From UM-FILTER-33-9 sp964530235 (GTDB taxonomy: Bacteria; Patescibacteriota; Microgenomatia; UBA1406; GWC2-37-13), in contig CAZGYB010000002.1 in assembly GCA_964530235.1 (NCBI GenBank), positions 157,205 through 221,204 on the forward strand: DNA of 64,000 bases, given 5' to 3'. Below are positions 9,784 to 19,315 of the stretch, piece by piece (positions within the stretch are counted from its first letter, which is position 1; every line of letters begins with the position of its first letter). The translations under genes and the position numbers were made by a program. The notes below the pieces were generated by a model. The model saw nothing but the letters and a program-made list of their open reading frames with translations. It was not told the DNA's origin and made no database searches.

Positions 9784-10965
9784 TTAGTGTTTTGTAAAGA
9801 TTGATTTACGACTCCGTGATAAGATTAAAAGATATATGATGTTTGTCACTGCAAAAATAAATATAATCTGATTTTTTAAATCTACATTATCTAAACTTCC
9901 CCATCCTCCTAAACGAACATAGGGATAGTAAGAAATCAAAAGACCAAAAAAGAAAATCCACAGTTTTGAGAGCAGATCAAAAACAAACGGAATAAATACG
10001 AATAAACTTAAAAAATACCAAGGCTGGATAGTACTATGTAACGAAAAAACCAGAATAACAACTATTTGTAAAGCGAAAAGGAGTATATTCTGATTATTTC
10101 TTAGTTTATCGAGTACTCTTTTTTTGTATGAATGCGAAAAAATTGATTGAGCAAAGGACTTAAGTAACGATAAAAATCTCCGTGGAGCAGGTGCTCGTAG
10201 AAAAAAAATAGGAACTGACATGAATTTTATTCCAACCGATCCTAAGAAAAATATTCTTCCCCACTTATGTTTCTGGGTAAAGAGAAAATATACTCCAATA
10301 ATTCCTAACGCAAGCGCAATAAAGTCATTATGGGACGAAATTAATCCTTCCATAATAATCAACGGATGAGTAGCAAAAAATATTGCCCATTTTCTATTTA
10401 GTCTATTCAACAGAAGAACACAAGCAAGATAAAACATTATATACATACCCTTGAATAAAATGAATGTCAATGCAAACTTTCCAAACCCAAGTAGTGAAGG
10501 AATAAGGGTAAGAATTAAAAATACAGGACCATACGGATAACTCCGATGAGTCCAATGCATAAACCGTATCCACTTATCATACGGAAAATCAAGAGCCTTA
10601 AATAAATAAGGATTTTTTCCGTAGTATGTCAAAATTTTGGCATCAAACATATAATTGAAAAAGTCGTGGGATAAAAAAGGATATGAAATAAGTAGCATCA
10701 CCCCAATGATAAAAGCCACCGAAATAGGATTAATTTTTTTATACCTTTTTATACAGTAATAAGAAAAGATAAAAAGGAGTACAACAAGCAAAAAATAACA
10801 CAACCAAGACCACTCTCGATAATAATAACCAAACTGAACAAGGGGATCACGAAAAGCAACCCAAAGCGGATGTTGGAAAAAAGTGATATTGGGGTCAATA
10901 AGCGCATATGAATAAATACTTAAAGCAAAAATTGTCAGTAAGTATGACAAAATAACTAATTTCAT
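9784..10965 (-). CDS. Polytopic mannosyltransferase-like GT-C protein (GT87/MptA-like)
   Basis: 393 aa and nearly all hydrophobic, with about 10-11 helices. The segments SHDFFNYMFDAKILTYYGKN, SYPYGPVFLI and LISSHNDFIALALGIIGVYF match the pattern of polyprenol-phosphate-mannose alpha-mannosyltransferases (DUF2029/GT87-like): D-x-x-x-Y followed by NP-x-x-F and H-N-D. Substrate is unknown. Its start overlaps the stop of the upstream gene by 4 nt (ATGA), so the two are an operon. It converges on the GT2 at 8936 with 35 nt between stops and no obvious terminator hairpin. Confidence 0.75.
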   Translation of the reverse strand: MKLVILSYLLTIFALSIYSYALIDPNITFFQHPLWVAFRDPLVQFGYYYREWSWLCYFLLVVLLFIFSYYCIKRYKKINPISVAFIIGVMLLISYPFLSHDFFNYMFDAKILTYYGKNPYLFKALDFPYDKWIRFMHWTHRSYPYGPVFLILTLIPSLLGFGKFALTFILFKGMYIMFYLACVLLLNRLNRKWAIFFATHPLIIMEGLISSHNDFIALALGIIGVYFLFTQKHKWGRIFFLGSVGIKFMSVPIFFLRAPAPRRFLSLLKSFAQSIFSHSYKKRVLDKLRNNQNILLFALQIVVILVFSLHSTIQPWYFLSLFVFIPFVFDLLSKLWIFFFGLLISYYPYVRLGGWGSLDNVDLKNQIIFIFAVTNIIYLLILSRSRKSIFTKH

Positions 10966-12638
10966 TTTTTTTGGTAAATTATCACTTCACTATTCTGATA
11001 GATTATTTTGTAGTTAGGTCCAACCTTTTTTCCATCCGTGGCTTCTTTATGTATATATATATATTCAATGCTTTGATCGTTAATGGAAACGGTATTCAGA
11101 TTTGTAATTTTATCCATTCGATTTTGATAGTCAATTCCCAGTAAATAAAGTTGAGTTTTATCTGCTATATAAAGCTGTTTTTCTGCAAACGCTGCAACGT
11201 AAGAAGTTTCCTCATAGGGAAATACAAGCACTACTCCTTTTGGCATCTGTTTTAAAAAAGAAAGTCCATTAAGCTCACCTTGAGAAATACTAACATGTCT
11301 CTCTGCGGCAAAACCAACCTGTTCAATATTGGTGGGAAGTGTAAATAAAATTACAACAATTGCCAAAAATACACTAATGGTTTTTTTTGACTTCAGTAGT
11401 ATGTAAAGTGCTTCACCCGCAAAAAAATTTGCCAGAAATAATGCATAGCCTAAAAATTGAATCGTATTCCACCACTCTCTTTTTTGGATACATAAAACCG
11501 TTATCAGAATTAAAATTACGATCGTTCCTAACAATACTGCATCCATACGGGTACTGGTTTTTTTTACCGCTGATTTTACTAAGCTTGCTATTCCCACAAC
11601 TCTTGTGCCGAAGTTATATACAAGAAAAATGCTCATTGTTACTAATTCTATCATCAATAAACGGGGTGAAAAAGATTTCACACTCTCTAAAAAGTATCGT
11701 GCATTTACCCATGTAGGCATATAGAACATGTCTTTCTCTTCTATCATCGGATGAACTATTGAAAATGGAGAAAATACAAATGGAAAACTCCCCACAGCGG
11801 CTGAATTTGTTTTAAAAAACAAAAAGTATGCAATAAAACAAGCTATTCCATATATACTTATCTCAAATGCGCTCAACCAGTTCTTGTTTCTGATCCAAAA
11901 CATACCTCTATTTCCTATTAGGATAAAAAGTAAAGTTACCCCGCCATAAAACTTTAAACCAAACATAACAAATAATAAAAAACCCAATACTAAAATTTGT
12001 TTTATAAAAAGTTTACTTTTCTGCAACAAAATCATTCCAAGAAGCAAGACCGGTAACGACCATGCATAAGACATATTCAAAAGAGCTCTTCCGGATTGCA
12101 TGGCTTGTGCATACATAAAGCTTTGCCAAGAGTGAAAATGATATAGCGACAACAGGTAAGAAAAAGAACTTCCAAAAAAAATGAAAAATAATCCGCATGC
12201 AATATATAAAGTGTTTTTATTTCTTTTTCGTAATAAAATATAACTCAATACAGCTGTTAAAATGAGATAGCCGATCGGAAGAAGTATAAAATAAGACGTA
12301 ATAACCGGAATACCAATTTTGTATAAAACATACAGAACCATATCGATGAAAAAGTTATACCCCTTCAGATAACTTCCTGAAAAAATGGGAAGAGTGAATG
12401 GAAAACTGTTAAATGCATTAACAGCAAGACCGAAATGCCACAAAAAATCATGATAATGAAGACTTCCAATATACATACCGCAGGATCCTTTCACACACAG
12501 ACGCAAACCATTAAATACAGTAATACTCAGGTGGGTAACTGAAGCCATAACAACGACTGCAACCAGAAGTTTATTCTTTACAATCCACAAGTGTACCCTG
12601 TTCAATATGGTTTCTTTTCTTTCATTGCTTTTTGTCAT
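10962..12638 (-). CDS. Polytopic membrane protein, probable GT-C glycosyltransferase
   Basis: 558 aa with about 12 hydrophobic segments and a soluble C-terminal tail of about 110 residues. The first loop carries SLHYHDFLWHFGLAVNAF, an H-D-x-x-W-H arrangement reminiscent of the acidic or His motif in the first loop of PTPS-related and GT-C enzymes, followed by LKGYNFFIDMVLYVLYKIG. I cannot assign a precise family. Context (GT-C neighbours on both sides, ATGA-coupled to the GT87-like gene) points to surface-glycan assembly. It is divergent from the gene at 12712 across a 73-nt gap. Confidence 0.65.
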   Translation of the reverse strand: MTKSNERKETILNRVHLWIVKNKLLVAVVVMASVTHLSITVFNGLRLCVKGSCGMYIGSLHYHDFLWHFGLAVNAFNSFPFTLPIFSGSYLKGYNFFIDMVLYVLYKIGIPVITSYFILLPIGYLILTAVLSYILLRKRNKNTLYIACGLFFIFFGSSFSYLLSLYHFHSWQSFMYAQAMQSGRALLNMSYAWSLPVLLLGMILLQKSKLFIKQILVLGFLLFVMFGLKFYGGVTLLFILIGNRGMFWIRNKNWLSAFEISIYGIACFIAYFLFFKTNSAAVGSFPFVFSPFSIVHPMIEEKDMFYMPTWVNARYFLESVKSFSPRLLMIELVTMSIFLVYNFGTRVVGIASLVKSAVKKTSTRMDAVLLGTIVILILITVLCIQKREWWNTIQFLGYALFLANFFAGEALYILLKSKKTISVFLAIVVILFTLPTNIEQVGFAAERHVSISQGELNGLSFLKQMPKGVVLVFPYEETSYVAAFAEKQLYIADKTQLYLLGIDYQNRMDKITNLNTVSINDQSIEYIYIHKEATDGKKVGPNYKIIYQNSEVIIYQKK

Positions 12639-12662
12639 ATTTATCCAGGTGTCACTTTCTAT

Positions 12663-12670
12663 AGTATAAT
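12663..12670. promoter_or_regulatory. Candidate divergent -10 region between 12638(-) and 12712(+)
   Basis: AGTATAAT reads as TATAAT on the plus strand (12665-12670) and as TATACT on the minus strand (12668-12663). It would serve both divergent transferase genes. No convincing -35 is visible for either direction, so this rests on the -10 hexamers alone. Confidence 0.4.
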
Positions 12671-12711
12671 ATACAAAAGGTAAATATAAGGAAATAACTC
12701 TAAATATACCG

Positions 12712-14268
12712 ATGTTACGCTCTCAGTCTTTAGAAAAAATCATTAAAATCGCGCTTATCTTAATTATTGGAATAAACCTGTTTTTTTCCATTTGGTACGT
12801 CTTGCACGGAGATATTTTTTTTCATACCGATATCGCAAGGGATTTTCTCCTTCTTGATGATCTGGCAAAACGAGGAATCGTACTCATCGGCCCCCGCTCA
12901 AGTGGGCCTGTTGGTTTTTACCATGGACCCCTGTGGATGTATCTTAACTACCCGGCATTTCTCATAGGGCAAGGAAACCCTGTCATTGTCGGATGGTTTT
13001 GGGTTGCCCTCCAAACTGCATTTCTTATAGGAAGTTATGTAGTAGGTAAAAAGCTTTTTTCTACCAAAGTGGGGCTCATATTTACGGCTCTTTTATCGCT
13101 ATTTCCCTCCGTACCCGATCCTGTAAAAAGCTGGTTGAATGGGTATTATAATCCCTTTGGCGCAATGTTCCTTATGCCGTTTTATTTCTATAGTCTTGTA
13201 ACCTATACAAATAGAAAAACTGTTAAATGGTTAGTTGTTACTCTGTTGTTGAACGGATTCATGGTTCAATTTCAAGTCGCATTTGGGATCCCTCTTCTTA
13301 TCCTAACCACTTTATTCGTATTCCGCTCCATTTGGAAATATAAACACTACAAACATCTTGTTGCGTTTTTAATACTGCTTATTCCTTTTTCTACTTATAT
13401 TGTTTTTGATCTACGACACAATTTTTCTCATATACGCGCTATTGCGAATCTTACAAACGATCCTTACAAGGATAAGATTCCGCTTTTGGAAATAATCAAA
13501 CAAAGACTAGGCATGATGAATATGACCGGTATGCATTTTTTTCGGGAGCCTCACGACGTTTTTGGCATTCTGTATGCTTATGCTATTGCATTCGGTACCT
13601 ACATCGCACTGAAATCAAAAACCATCAAAGATAAAACACCATATCAGGTTGCTATTTACCTATATGTTGGATATTTTGTTCTTTCGTGTCTACATAACGG
13701 ATGGCTTATGTATTACTATTGGATGCCTCTATTCCCTCTTGTTTTTCTAATATTTGCATCACTGTCCTCAATACTTCCTAAACAACTGTACTATGGTCTC
13801 CTTGCGTTTACCGTTGTATGGAACATCGGTATGTCTTTCAGATATATAAAACAATCTGACGGATTTATCGGAAAAAATCAGGAGAGCTGGAAATTTGAAT
13901 CTTCAGTCGCCGAAACAATCTTCAAAGATGCGCGAAAAAATGAATTTGGTTTTTTCATCTATACTCCAGATATATTTGCATACTCAACCAAATATCCCTT
14001 TGTATACCACCAACACAGGTATCCCGAAACAAAAATGAACATCTATCAGCGCCTGCCCCTCACATACCTTGTCATAGCTCCCGCACCATCCGATAAACCC
14101 TGGATGACTGGCGACTGGTGGAAGGCCAACAAAATAGGCATCAAAAAATCCCCGTCAAAAACTTGGCAATTTGAAAATGGATTCGTAATAGAAAGATTCG
14201 ACTTGGATGAAAAAGACTTACAGACTCCGATTGATCAGAATTTGAATGACTGGATCTACTTCAGATAA
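12712..14268 (+). CDS. GT39-like membrane glycosyltransferase
   Basis: 518 aa and polytopic. The loop motif FFHTDIARDFLLLDDLAKRG, followed by GPVGFYHGPLWMYLNYP, is characteristic of a GT39/GT83 subgroup common in candidate-phylum genomes. It has about 9-10 membrane segments and a soluble C-terminal domain. It is a paralogue of the convergent gene at 14269-15789: shared D-x-ARD, SGG/SSGP-x-G-x-x-YGP and FDLRHNF versus FEFRHGF blocks. Its TAA stop at 14266-14268 directly abuts the convergent stop at 14269. Confidence 0.82.
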   Translation: MLRSQSLEKIIKIALILIIGINLFFSIWYVLHGDIFFHTDIARDFLLLDDLAKRGIVLIGPRSSGPVGFYHGPLWMYLNYPAFLIGQGNPVIVGWFWVALQTAFLIGSYVVGKKLFSTKVGLIFTALLSLFPSVPDPVKSWLNGYYNPFGAMFLMPFYFYSLVTYTNRKTVKWLVVTLLLNGFMVQFQVAFGIPLLILTTLFVFRSIWKYKHYKHLVAFLILLIPFSTYIVFDLRHNFSHIRAIANLTNDPYKDKIPLLEIIKQRLGMMNMTGMHFFREPHDVFGILYAYAIAFGTYIALKSKTIKDKTPYQVAIYLYVGYFVLSCLHNGWLMYYYWMPLFPLVFLIFASLSSILPKQLYYGLLAFTVVWNIGMSFRYIKQSDGFIGKNQESWKFESSVAETIFKDARKNEFGFFIYTPDIFAYSTKYPFVYHQHRYPETKMNIYQRLPLTYLVIAPAPSDKPWMTGDWWKANKIGIKKSPSKTWQFENGFVIERFDLDEKDLQTPIDQNLNDWIYFR

Positions 14269-15789
14269 TTACGGTATCCGTTCTCTTTTTAAAATTACAG
14301 TTCTGTCATCCATTACCCATTTTTTTTTCGTAATAAAATTACTCGGAGGAGTGTGATATTCGGTGAAACTCCTTAAAGAACCCTGATTTTTTGATTCAGG
14401 TAAAATAATATAAACATTCTTATCCGATGAATCCTGGCGGTTTGGTTTAAAACCATATGTATCTTGAAACATCTCAAACAAATAATCATAATCGAATGTA
14501 TAAATAGCAGGATCATATACATATACTGTAAAAGGTGGTTTAACAACGTCTTTATAAATAAGTTCAACCACCTTTCTTTTTGATGCATAATTTGATGATA
14601 TATTTTTTACTCCAAGCGCACGAACTTCTTCACCAACTCTCAACGCAAGCAATACAAAAGCAAGGGTGATAAACGACCATTTCACAACAGGAATTTTTCT
14701 GGTAATTATAAGCGCGACAAGAAGAAAAAACATCTCAACTCCAATGTAAAAATAATCGTATACTGGATTTTTAGCGGTCAAAAATAAAAACAACACGGTA
14801 CCGGCATTAATCAATACAATGCTAAGGAGATTTCTTTCGTTCTCCAAAATAGATCGTTTTTTTGTTCTCCGTGCCTGAAACAAAATATAGACAAAACAGA
14901 ACGCAATAAAAAAAAATAGATATGGCAAAGGAATATGGAGGAGCTTTGATCCCTGTACAAAAAAATAGTCAACAATTTCAAACCGTGAGAAACCATGTCC
15001 TAGATTCAGAGAGGTACCTTGAGTTAGCCCAATGTAAAAGTTTGTTAGGATTATCTTAATCTGATTAAACCCGTGCCGAAATTCAAACAGCAGAAAAGGG
15101 AAGTATGTTGTACCTACCCCAACAAAAAATAAAAATAATACAACAATCCTGTTTGTCAAATCATGCTTTCTGTCGTCAGCGGTTTTTGCTTTAAAAATAT
15201 TTACTAAAAAAAGAAGTCCAAACGAGACAATAATTCCTATCCCAAACGACATATGAAAGTTTGCAATAAATCCCGCCAATAAACCGGTCAAAATCGCATA
15301 TAATGCGATCTGTTTATTTTTAAATAGAATAAGCGTAGCAAAGTAAACAGCACCCAGATACATAATCGGTGTTGGATTTGGATTCCAAATCTGGGAATGA
15401 TTAGTAAAAGAAAGAAGAAAAAGAAGGATGAAAGCAAGAATGACTGATATGTCCGTATATTTCCGATACAAAAGCATAACGAGTGGAAAAAGGGTAAAAT
15501 ACGGTACGGTTGCTACAGCAAACCAAATCCATCTTGGATCTTTACTAAATATTTCTGCAAAACTTATTAACCAGATATAGTACGGACCGTAAAAAAGACC
15601 AGGAAGCCCACCTGAAGGATGACCGATAAGTGACAGTTTTCTTAAGTTGGCAAGACCCAATCCAAGATCTCTCGCAGGATCAAACCAGAAAGCGAATGCT
15701 CCAAAATAAAGTGCTCGACAGGTGATGAAAAAAATAAAAACAATCGAAACAATCAAGAATAGGCTTACAAAAGAGTCTATTTTCTTCAT
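14269..15789 (-). CDS. GT39-like membrane glycosyltransferase
   Basis: 506 aa from the ATG at 15789. The frame extends to 15870 but would then overlap the divergent gene by 39 nt and add a hydrophilic non-family N-terminus, so I take 15789. The first-loop motif FDPARDLGLGLANLRKLSL, followed by PGLFYGPYYIWL, is the GT39-type acidic loop. About 10 helices are followed by a soluble C-terminus. It is paralogous to 12712-14268. A TATAAT on the minus strand ends 7 nt before this ATG, predicting a leaderless message. Confidence 0.8.
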   Translation of the reverse strand: MKKIDSFVSLFLIVSIVFIFFITCRALYFGAFAFWFDPARDLGLGLANLRKLSLIGHPSGGLPGLFYGPYYIWLISFAEIFSKDPRWIWFAVATVPYFTLFPLVMLLYRKYTDISVILAFILLFLLSFTNHSQIWNPNPTPIMYLGAVYFATLILFKNKQIALYAILTGLLAGFIANFHMSFGIGIIVSFGLLFLVNIFKAKTADDRKHDLTNRIVVLFLFFVGVGTTYFPFLLFEFRHGFNQIKIILTNFYIGLTQGTSLNLGHGFSRFEIVDYFFVQGSKLLHIPLPYLFFFIAFCFVYILFQARRTKKRSILENERNLLSIVLINAGTVLFLFLTAKNPVYDYFYIGVEMFFLLVALIITRKIPVVKWSFITLAFVLLALRVGEEVRALGVKNISSNYASKRKVVELIYKDVVKPPFTVYVYDPAIYTFDYDYLFEMFQDTYGFKPNRQDSSDKNVYIILPESKNQGSLRSFTEYHTPPSNFITKKKWVMDDRTVILKRERIP

Positions 15790-15796
15790 CCTTGAT

Positions 15797-15806
15797 ATTA
15801 TATAAT
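15797..15806. promoter_or_regulatory. Palindromic bidirectional -10 element (ATTATATAAT)
   Basis: The 10-bp perfect palindrome gives TATAAT on both strands: plus 15801-15806, minus 15802-15797. It lies between two divergent GT39 genes. On the minus strand it ends 7 nt before the ATG at 15789. On the plus strand it lies 25 nt before the ATG at 15832. Simultaneous use in both directions is inferred. Confidence 0.45.
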
Positions 15807-15831
15807 CTTTATTATGTTTTTCCAATAGTCT

Positions 15832-17490
15832 ATGGCTAATAGAATAAAAAAATATATTCAAACAAGACAACTAATATTACTCATATCTGTCCTTTTTTTT
15901 CTTTTTCGTATCCCCAACTTAGATAACACTTTTCTACTATATGATGAGCGGGATACCGTTCTAACTCAGTATTCTATCGCAAAAACCGGCAACGATTTAT
16001 ACGGAAATAGTGTACCACTGACATTTGATCACATTTCCCCTCATGCTCCAATTCTATCTATGTATTATGGTGTTCCCTTTTGGATCGCTGGATTGGAAAA
16101 AACTGTATCAAACGCTAGACTTATATATATACTACCTTTTTCTCTCGTTCCGCTACTTGTTTTTGAATTTATCTACACCGTACTAAAAAAACAAAACATT
16201 GCCGTCCTTACCTCGATAATTTTTTCATTTAGTCCGTGGGTTTATCATATCTCTCGGCTCGCACTAGAAATCAATATTGCATTTCCTTTGTTTTTAACAG
16301 CAATCATACTTCAGTTTAAGCGAAAAAATCTGGCATCTTGGTTATTTTATTTTTTAACTTATTTCTCCTATCAAGGAATCAGACCGCAGATGTTTATTCT
16401 TATGATTTATATTGAGCTGTTTTATCTGATAAAGCACAAGTCTGTTAAGCGTTTTATCAAACAAGCGATTCTTTTCTTCGTAGTTTTTTTATTGTTTTTC
16501 ATAATCGGAATATTCATTGAAAAAAATACTACACTTAGAAGTTCATCTGAAATTGTATTATTCAACAAGTTCCGTCTTGCCCAAGAAACAGATTATAAAC
16601 GGTTCATATCACAAGCACCGCTCCTAATAAAACCAATATTTGATAATAAAATTGTGCTTTCATTAGAATATATTTTCAATAATTTTATGAGTGGTCTGAA
16701 TTTTTCCTATCTATTTTCAACAAGCGACTATGTCCCTGTCTACAGTAATGGGGTTACTGGTCAGTTCTTTCCTATGTTATTTGTAGCGCTTATTTTTGGC
16801 ATCTTGACCCTCGGAAAAAAAATTCAAAAGGAATATGTCTTTGTTGCTGGTTTAACTTTTATTGGATTAACCTCAGCAGTTTTGAATATTTACTCTCTTT
16901 CTTTCTCGATTCGAGCCCTACTTTCTGGTATCGGATTTTCCTTTGTTATGGTGATAGGGGTAACTGAATTCTTTGTATTTTTATCTCGAATCCCGCAGAT
17001 ATATAAAGTCATCACTTTTTGTATAATGTTAACAATTTTCTTCTACCAAGTAACAACATTTTACTACCGGTATACCTACCAAAGACCAGTTTGGCAGTCT
17101 GAACTATATAATGAAAATGAGCGTTCTCTTACAAAATATCTTCTTGAATCAGACGGCTCGTATATTGTAAAAACAAATAATGCCTTTGCACATTTTTTGA
17201 GCTATTTATTTCTTAAAAAATTACAACCAAATGAGTTAATTTTAACTCAAAAAGCACTTCAAAAAAGTAAAACGAACTTCTCTTTGGGAGGAGTCACATT
17301 CTCTGAATGTCAGTTTCAGGAAATTGCTTTACCTATCAAGCCAAATAATTTGATAGTTGAAGAAGCTTGTCTCACATCGGAGAGTAAAAAATATATAGAA
17401 TCAAAGCATATTCCCTATAAACGTATAAACTATTCAAATTATAATAATCTTGATACATCAACACGAATGAAATATTTTGTTTTCAATTAA
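15832..17490 (+). CDS. GT39-like membrane glycosyltransferase
   Basis: 552 aa and polytopic. The first loop is LYDERDTVLTQYSIAKTG, followed by NDLYGNSVPLTFDH, with the acidic DERD pair in the GT39 catalytic position. Later TGQFFPMLFVAL and SIRALLSGIGFSF blocks pair it with its paralogue at 5656-7269 along the whole length. The C-terminal about 130 residues are soluble. The next gene starts at the base after its stop. It is predicted to transfer a sugar from a polyprenyl-phosphate donor on the outer face. Confidence 0.82.
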   Translation: MANRIKKYIQTRQLILLISVLFFLFRIPNLDNTFLLYDERDTVLTQYSIAKTGNDLYGNSVPLTFDHISPHAPILSMYYGVPFWIAGLEKTVSNARLIYILPFSLVPLLVFEFIYTVLKKQNIAVLTSIIFSFSPWVYHISRLALEINIAFPLFLTAIILQFKRKNLASWLFYFLTYFSYQGIRPQMFILMIYIELFYLIKHKSVKRFIKQAILFFVVFLLFFIIGIFIEKNTTLRSSSEIVLFNKFRLAQETDYKRFISQAPLLIKPIFDNKIVLSLEYIFNNFMSGLNFSYLFSTSDYVPVYSNGVTGQFFPMLFVALIFGILTLGKKIQKEYVFVAGLTFIGLTSAVLNIYSLSFSIRALLSGIGFSFVMVIGVTEFFVFLSRIPQIYKVITFCIMLTIFFYQVTTFYYRYTYQRPVWQSELYNENERSLTKYLLESDGSYIVKTNNAFAHFLSYLFLKKLQPNELILTQKALQKSKTNFSLGGVTFSECQFQEIALPIKPNNLIVEEACLTSESKKYIESKHIPYKRINYSNYNNLDTSTRMKYFVFN

Positions 17491-18288
17491 ATGAAAACCA
17501 TAACTGTTTTAATCGAAACTTACAACGAAGAAACAAACCTTCATGACTGTATCCGTTCAGCAAAATTACTGACCGACGCCATACTTGTTGTAGATATGAA
17601 CAGTACCGATAAAACGGTTGAAATCGCTCAAAGAAATGGTGCTAAAGTACTGCTATTTGATTCTCCCGCCCGTTATGTTGAACCTGCACGCGAATTTGGT
17701 ATCCGAAAGGTCACAACCGAATGGGTTATGATTTTAGATGCAGACGAACGAATAACAAAAAATCTCGCCGAAGAAATTCATAAAAAAATTAATAAGCAAG
17801 ACTTTCTATCCAATAGAATCAAAATAAAAACTCATTTCAAAATTCCCCGTAAAAATATATTCGCTGGAAAAAAGTGGCTGAAACATGGAGGATGGTGGCC
17901 GGATGAACAGATTCGATTAATACATATACCTGCACTTATTACCTGGCCAGCTCGCATTCACTCTACGCCTGTAGTAGACGGTGAAATGGGTCATTTCAAT
18001 GAACCGCTCCTCCACTACTTTCATGGGGATTTACACACTATGGTTGAAAAAACAATTACTTTTGAGAATATTGAGGCAGATCTTCTTTTTAAGGCAAATC
18101 GACTGGTTGCAATCCACACTTTTTTCAGGAAATTTTACGGGGAACTCTATCGAAGACTCCTCAAACACAAAGGCTACAAAGACGGCATAGTTGGTATAAT
18201 TGAGAGTATTTATCAAGCTTTTTCCAAAACAATCACCTATCTTTTTTTATATGAAAAAAAGCGTCGCCCTCTACAATCCATACCTTGA
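17491..18288 (+). CDS. Glycosyltransferase family 2 (WaaE/KdtX-like)
   Basis: 265 aa. It has a complete GT2 set: TVLIETYNEETNLHDCIRSA, VVDMNSTDKTVEIAQ, and the metal-binding MILDADERITK, followed by GGWWPDEQIRLI and HYFHGDLHTMVEK. The arrangement matches LPS-core beta-1,4-glucosyltransferase WaaE and TuaG-like enzymes. There is no gap after the GT39 at 15832, and a GT4 gene begins inside its 3' end, so it is mid-operon. It is paralogous to the GT2 at 3126 (shared WWPD and GYKDGI blocks). Confidence 0.88.
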   Translation: MKTITVLIETYNEETNLHDCIRSAKLLTDAILVVDMNSTDKTVEIAQRNGAKVLLFDSPARYVEPAREFGIRKVTTEWVMILDADERITKNLAEEIHKKINKQDFLSNRIKIKTHFKIPRKNIFAGKKWLKHGGWWPDEQIRLIHIPALITWPARIHSTPVVDGEMGHFNEPLLHYFHGDLHTMVEKTITFENIEADLLFKANRLVAIHTFFRKFYGELYRRLLKHKGYKDGIVGIIESIYQAFSKTITYLFLYEKKRRPLQSIP

Positions 18289-19315
18289 CGTGCTCGGGGG
18301 CGGTGAAAAACATATATTGTCTATTCTTCAAGTACTCGCAGAGGTTGGATGGAAAGTAGATATTTTTTGGGAATCAGATCTCTCAAAAAAAATCGCTAAT
18401 CAATTAGGTCTTTCATTTCGAAATCTCCGTTTCGTTCCAAATATTTTTTTTAAAAAACCCCTCCTAACAAAACTCTCCCACCTTCAAAAGTATGATTTAT
18501 TTTTTTACGTCACTAATGGAAGTTACTTTTTTTCTTCAGCGAAAAAAAACTTTGTATTCTGCATGGTTCCCAATAAGGCATTGTATCAAATGAATTTGAT
18601 AAATAAACTCAAAACTATTAATTTTCGTTTTATTTCCAACTCAAACTATACACAAAAATGGTTAGAAAAGTGGGGTATCTCCTCTACTGTTATTTATCCC
18701 TACATCCCGGATAACCTGTTCGATAATCAGAATCAAAAAAAAGAAAAACAGATACTTTCTGTTGGTCGGTTTTTTAAACACCTGCACGCCAAAAAACACG
18801 AAGAGATTATTAAAACCTTTATTAGGTTCCAAACAAAATACCCTGATTTCAAATTAATTTTGATTGGCGGACTAAAAAATGAGGATATGCTTTATTATAA
18901 ATCGTTGCAAACATTGGCAAACCATAACAAAAATATCGTATTCGTTCCGAATGCTTCTTACAAAGAATTAAGGCGGTATTATCAGTCTTCACTGTTTTAC
19001 TGGCATTTTACCGGATATGGCGTAAAGGAAGATGTGAACCCTGAAATGGTAGAACACCTCGGGATGACTCCAGTTGAGGCCATGGCGGGAGGGGCTATAC
19101 CCTTTTGCTTTAACGCGGGAGGACCAAAAGAGATCGTAAAAAATGGAGATAACGGGTTTTTGTTCGATACCACCGAAGAACTGATTCAAAAAACCGAAAA
19201 ACTCCTCACTCAAAATGATTTGATCCAAGCGATTAGGTCAAAAGCTTATGAATATACAAAAACAAACTTCACATACCAAATCTTCAAAATAAAAGTTACC
19301 GAAACCGTTCTATGA
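18251..19315 (+). CDS. Glycosyltransferase family 4 (GT-B fold)
   Basis: 354 aa from the ATG at 18251. The frame extends to 18200, but the ATG is directly followed by the family N-terminus KKSVALYNPYLDVLGGGEKH, so I choose it. The N-terminal acceptor domain has GGGEKH. The C-terminal nucleotide-sugar domain starts near KEKQILSVGRFF and ends with the E-x7-E motif region PVEAMAGGAIPFCFNAGGPK, then DNGFLFDT. The profile resembles ALG11/WbdA-type mannosyltransferases. The donor cannot be told. It overlaps the upstream GT2 by 38 nt and the downstream GT2 by 4 nt. Confidence 0.87.
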   Translation: MKKSVALYNPYLDVLGGGEKHILSILQVLAEVGWKVDIFWESDLSKKIANQLGLSFRNLRFVPNIFFKKPLLTKLSHLQKYDLFFYVTNGSYFFSSAKKNFVFCMVPNKALYQMNLINKLKTINFRFISNSNYTQKWLEKWGISSTVIYPYIPDNLFDNQNQKKEKQILSVGRFFKHLHAKKHEEIIKTFIRFQTKYPDFKLILIGGLKNEDMLYYKSLQTLANHNKNIVFVPNASYKELRRYYQSSLFYWHFTGYGVKEDVNPEMVEHLGMTPVEAMAGGAIPFCFNAGGPKEIVKNGDNGFLFDTTEELIQKTEKLLTQNDLIQAIRSKAYEYTKTNFTYQIFKIKVTETVL

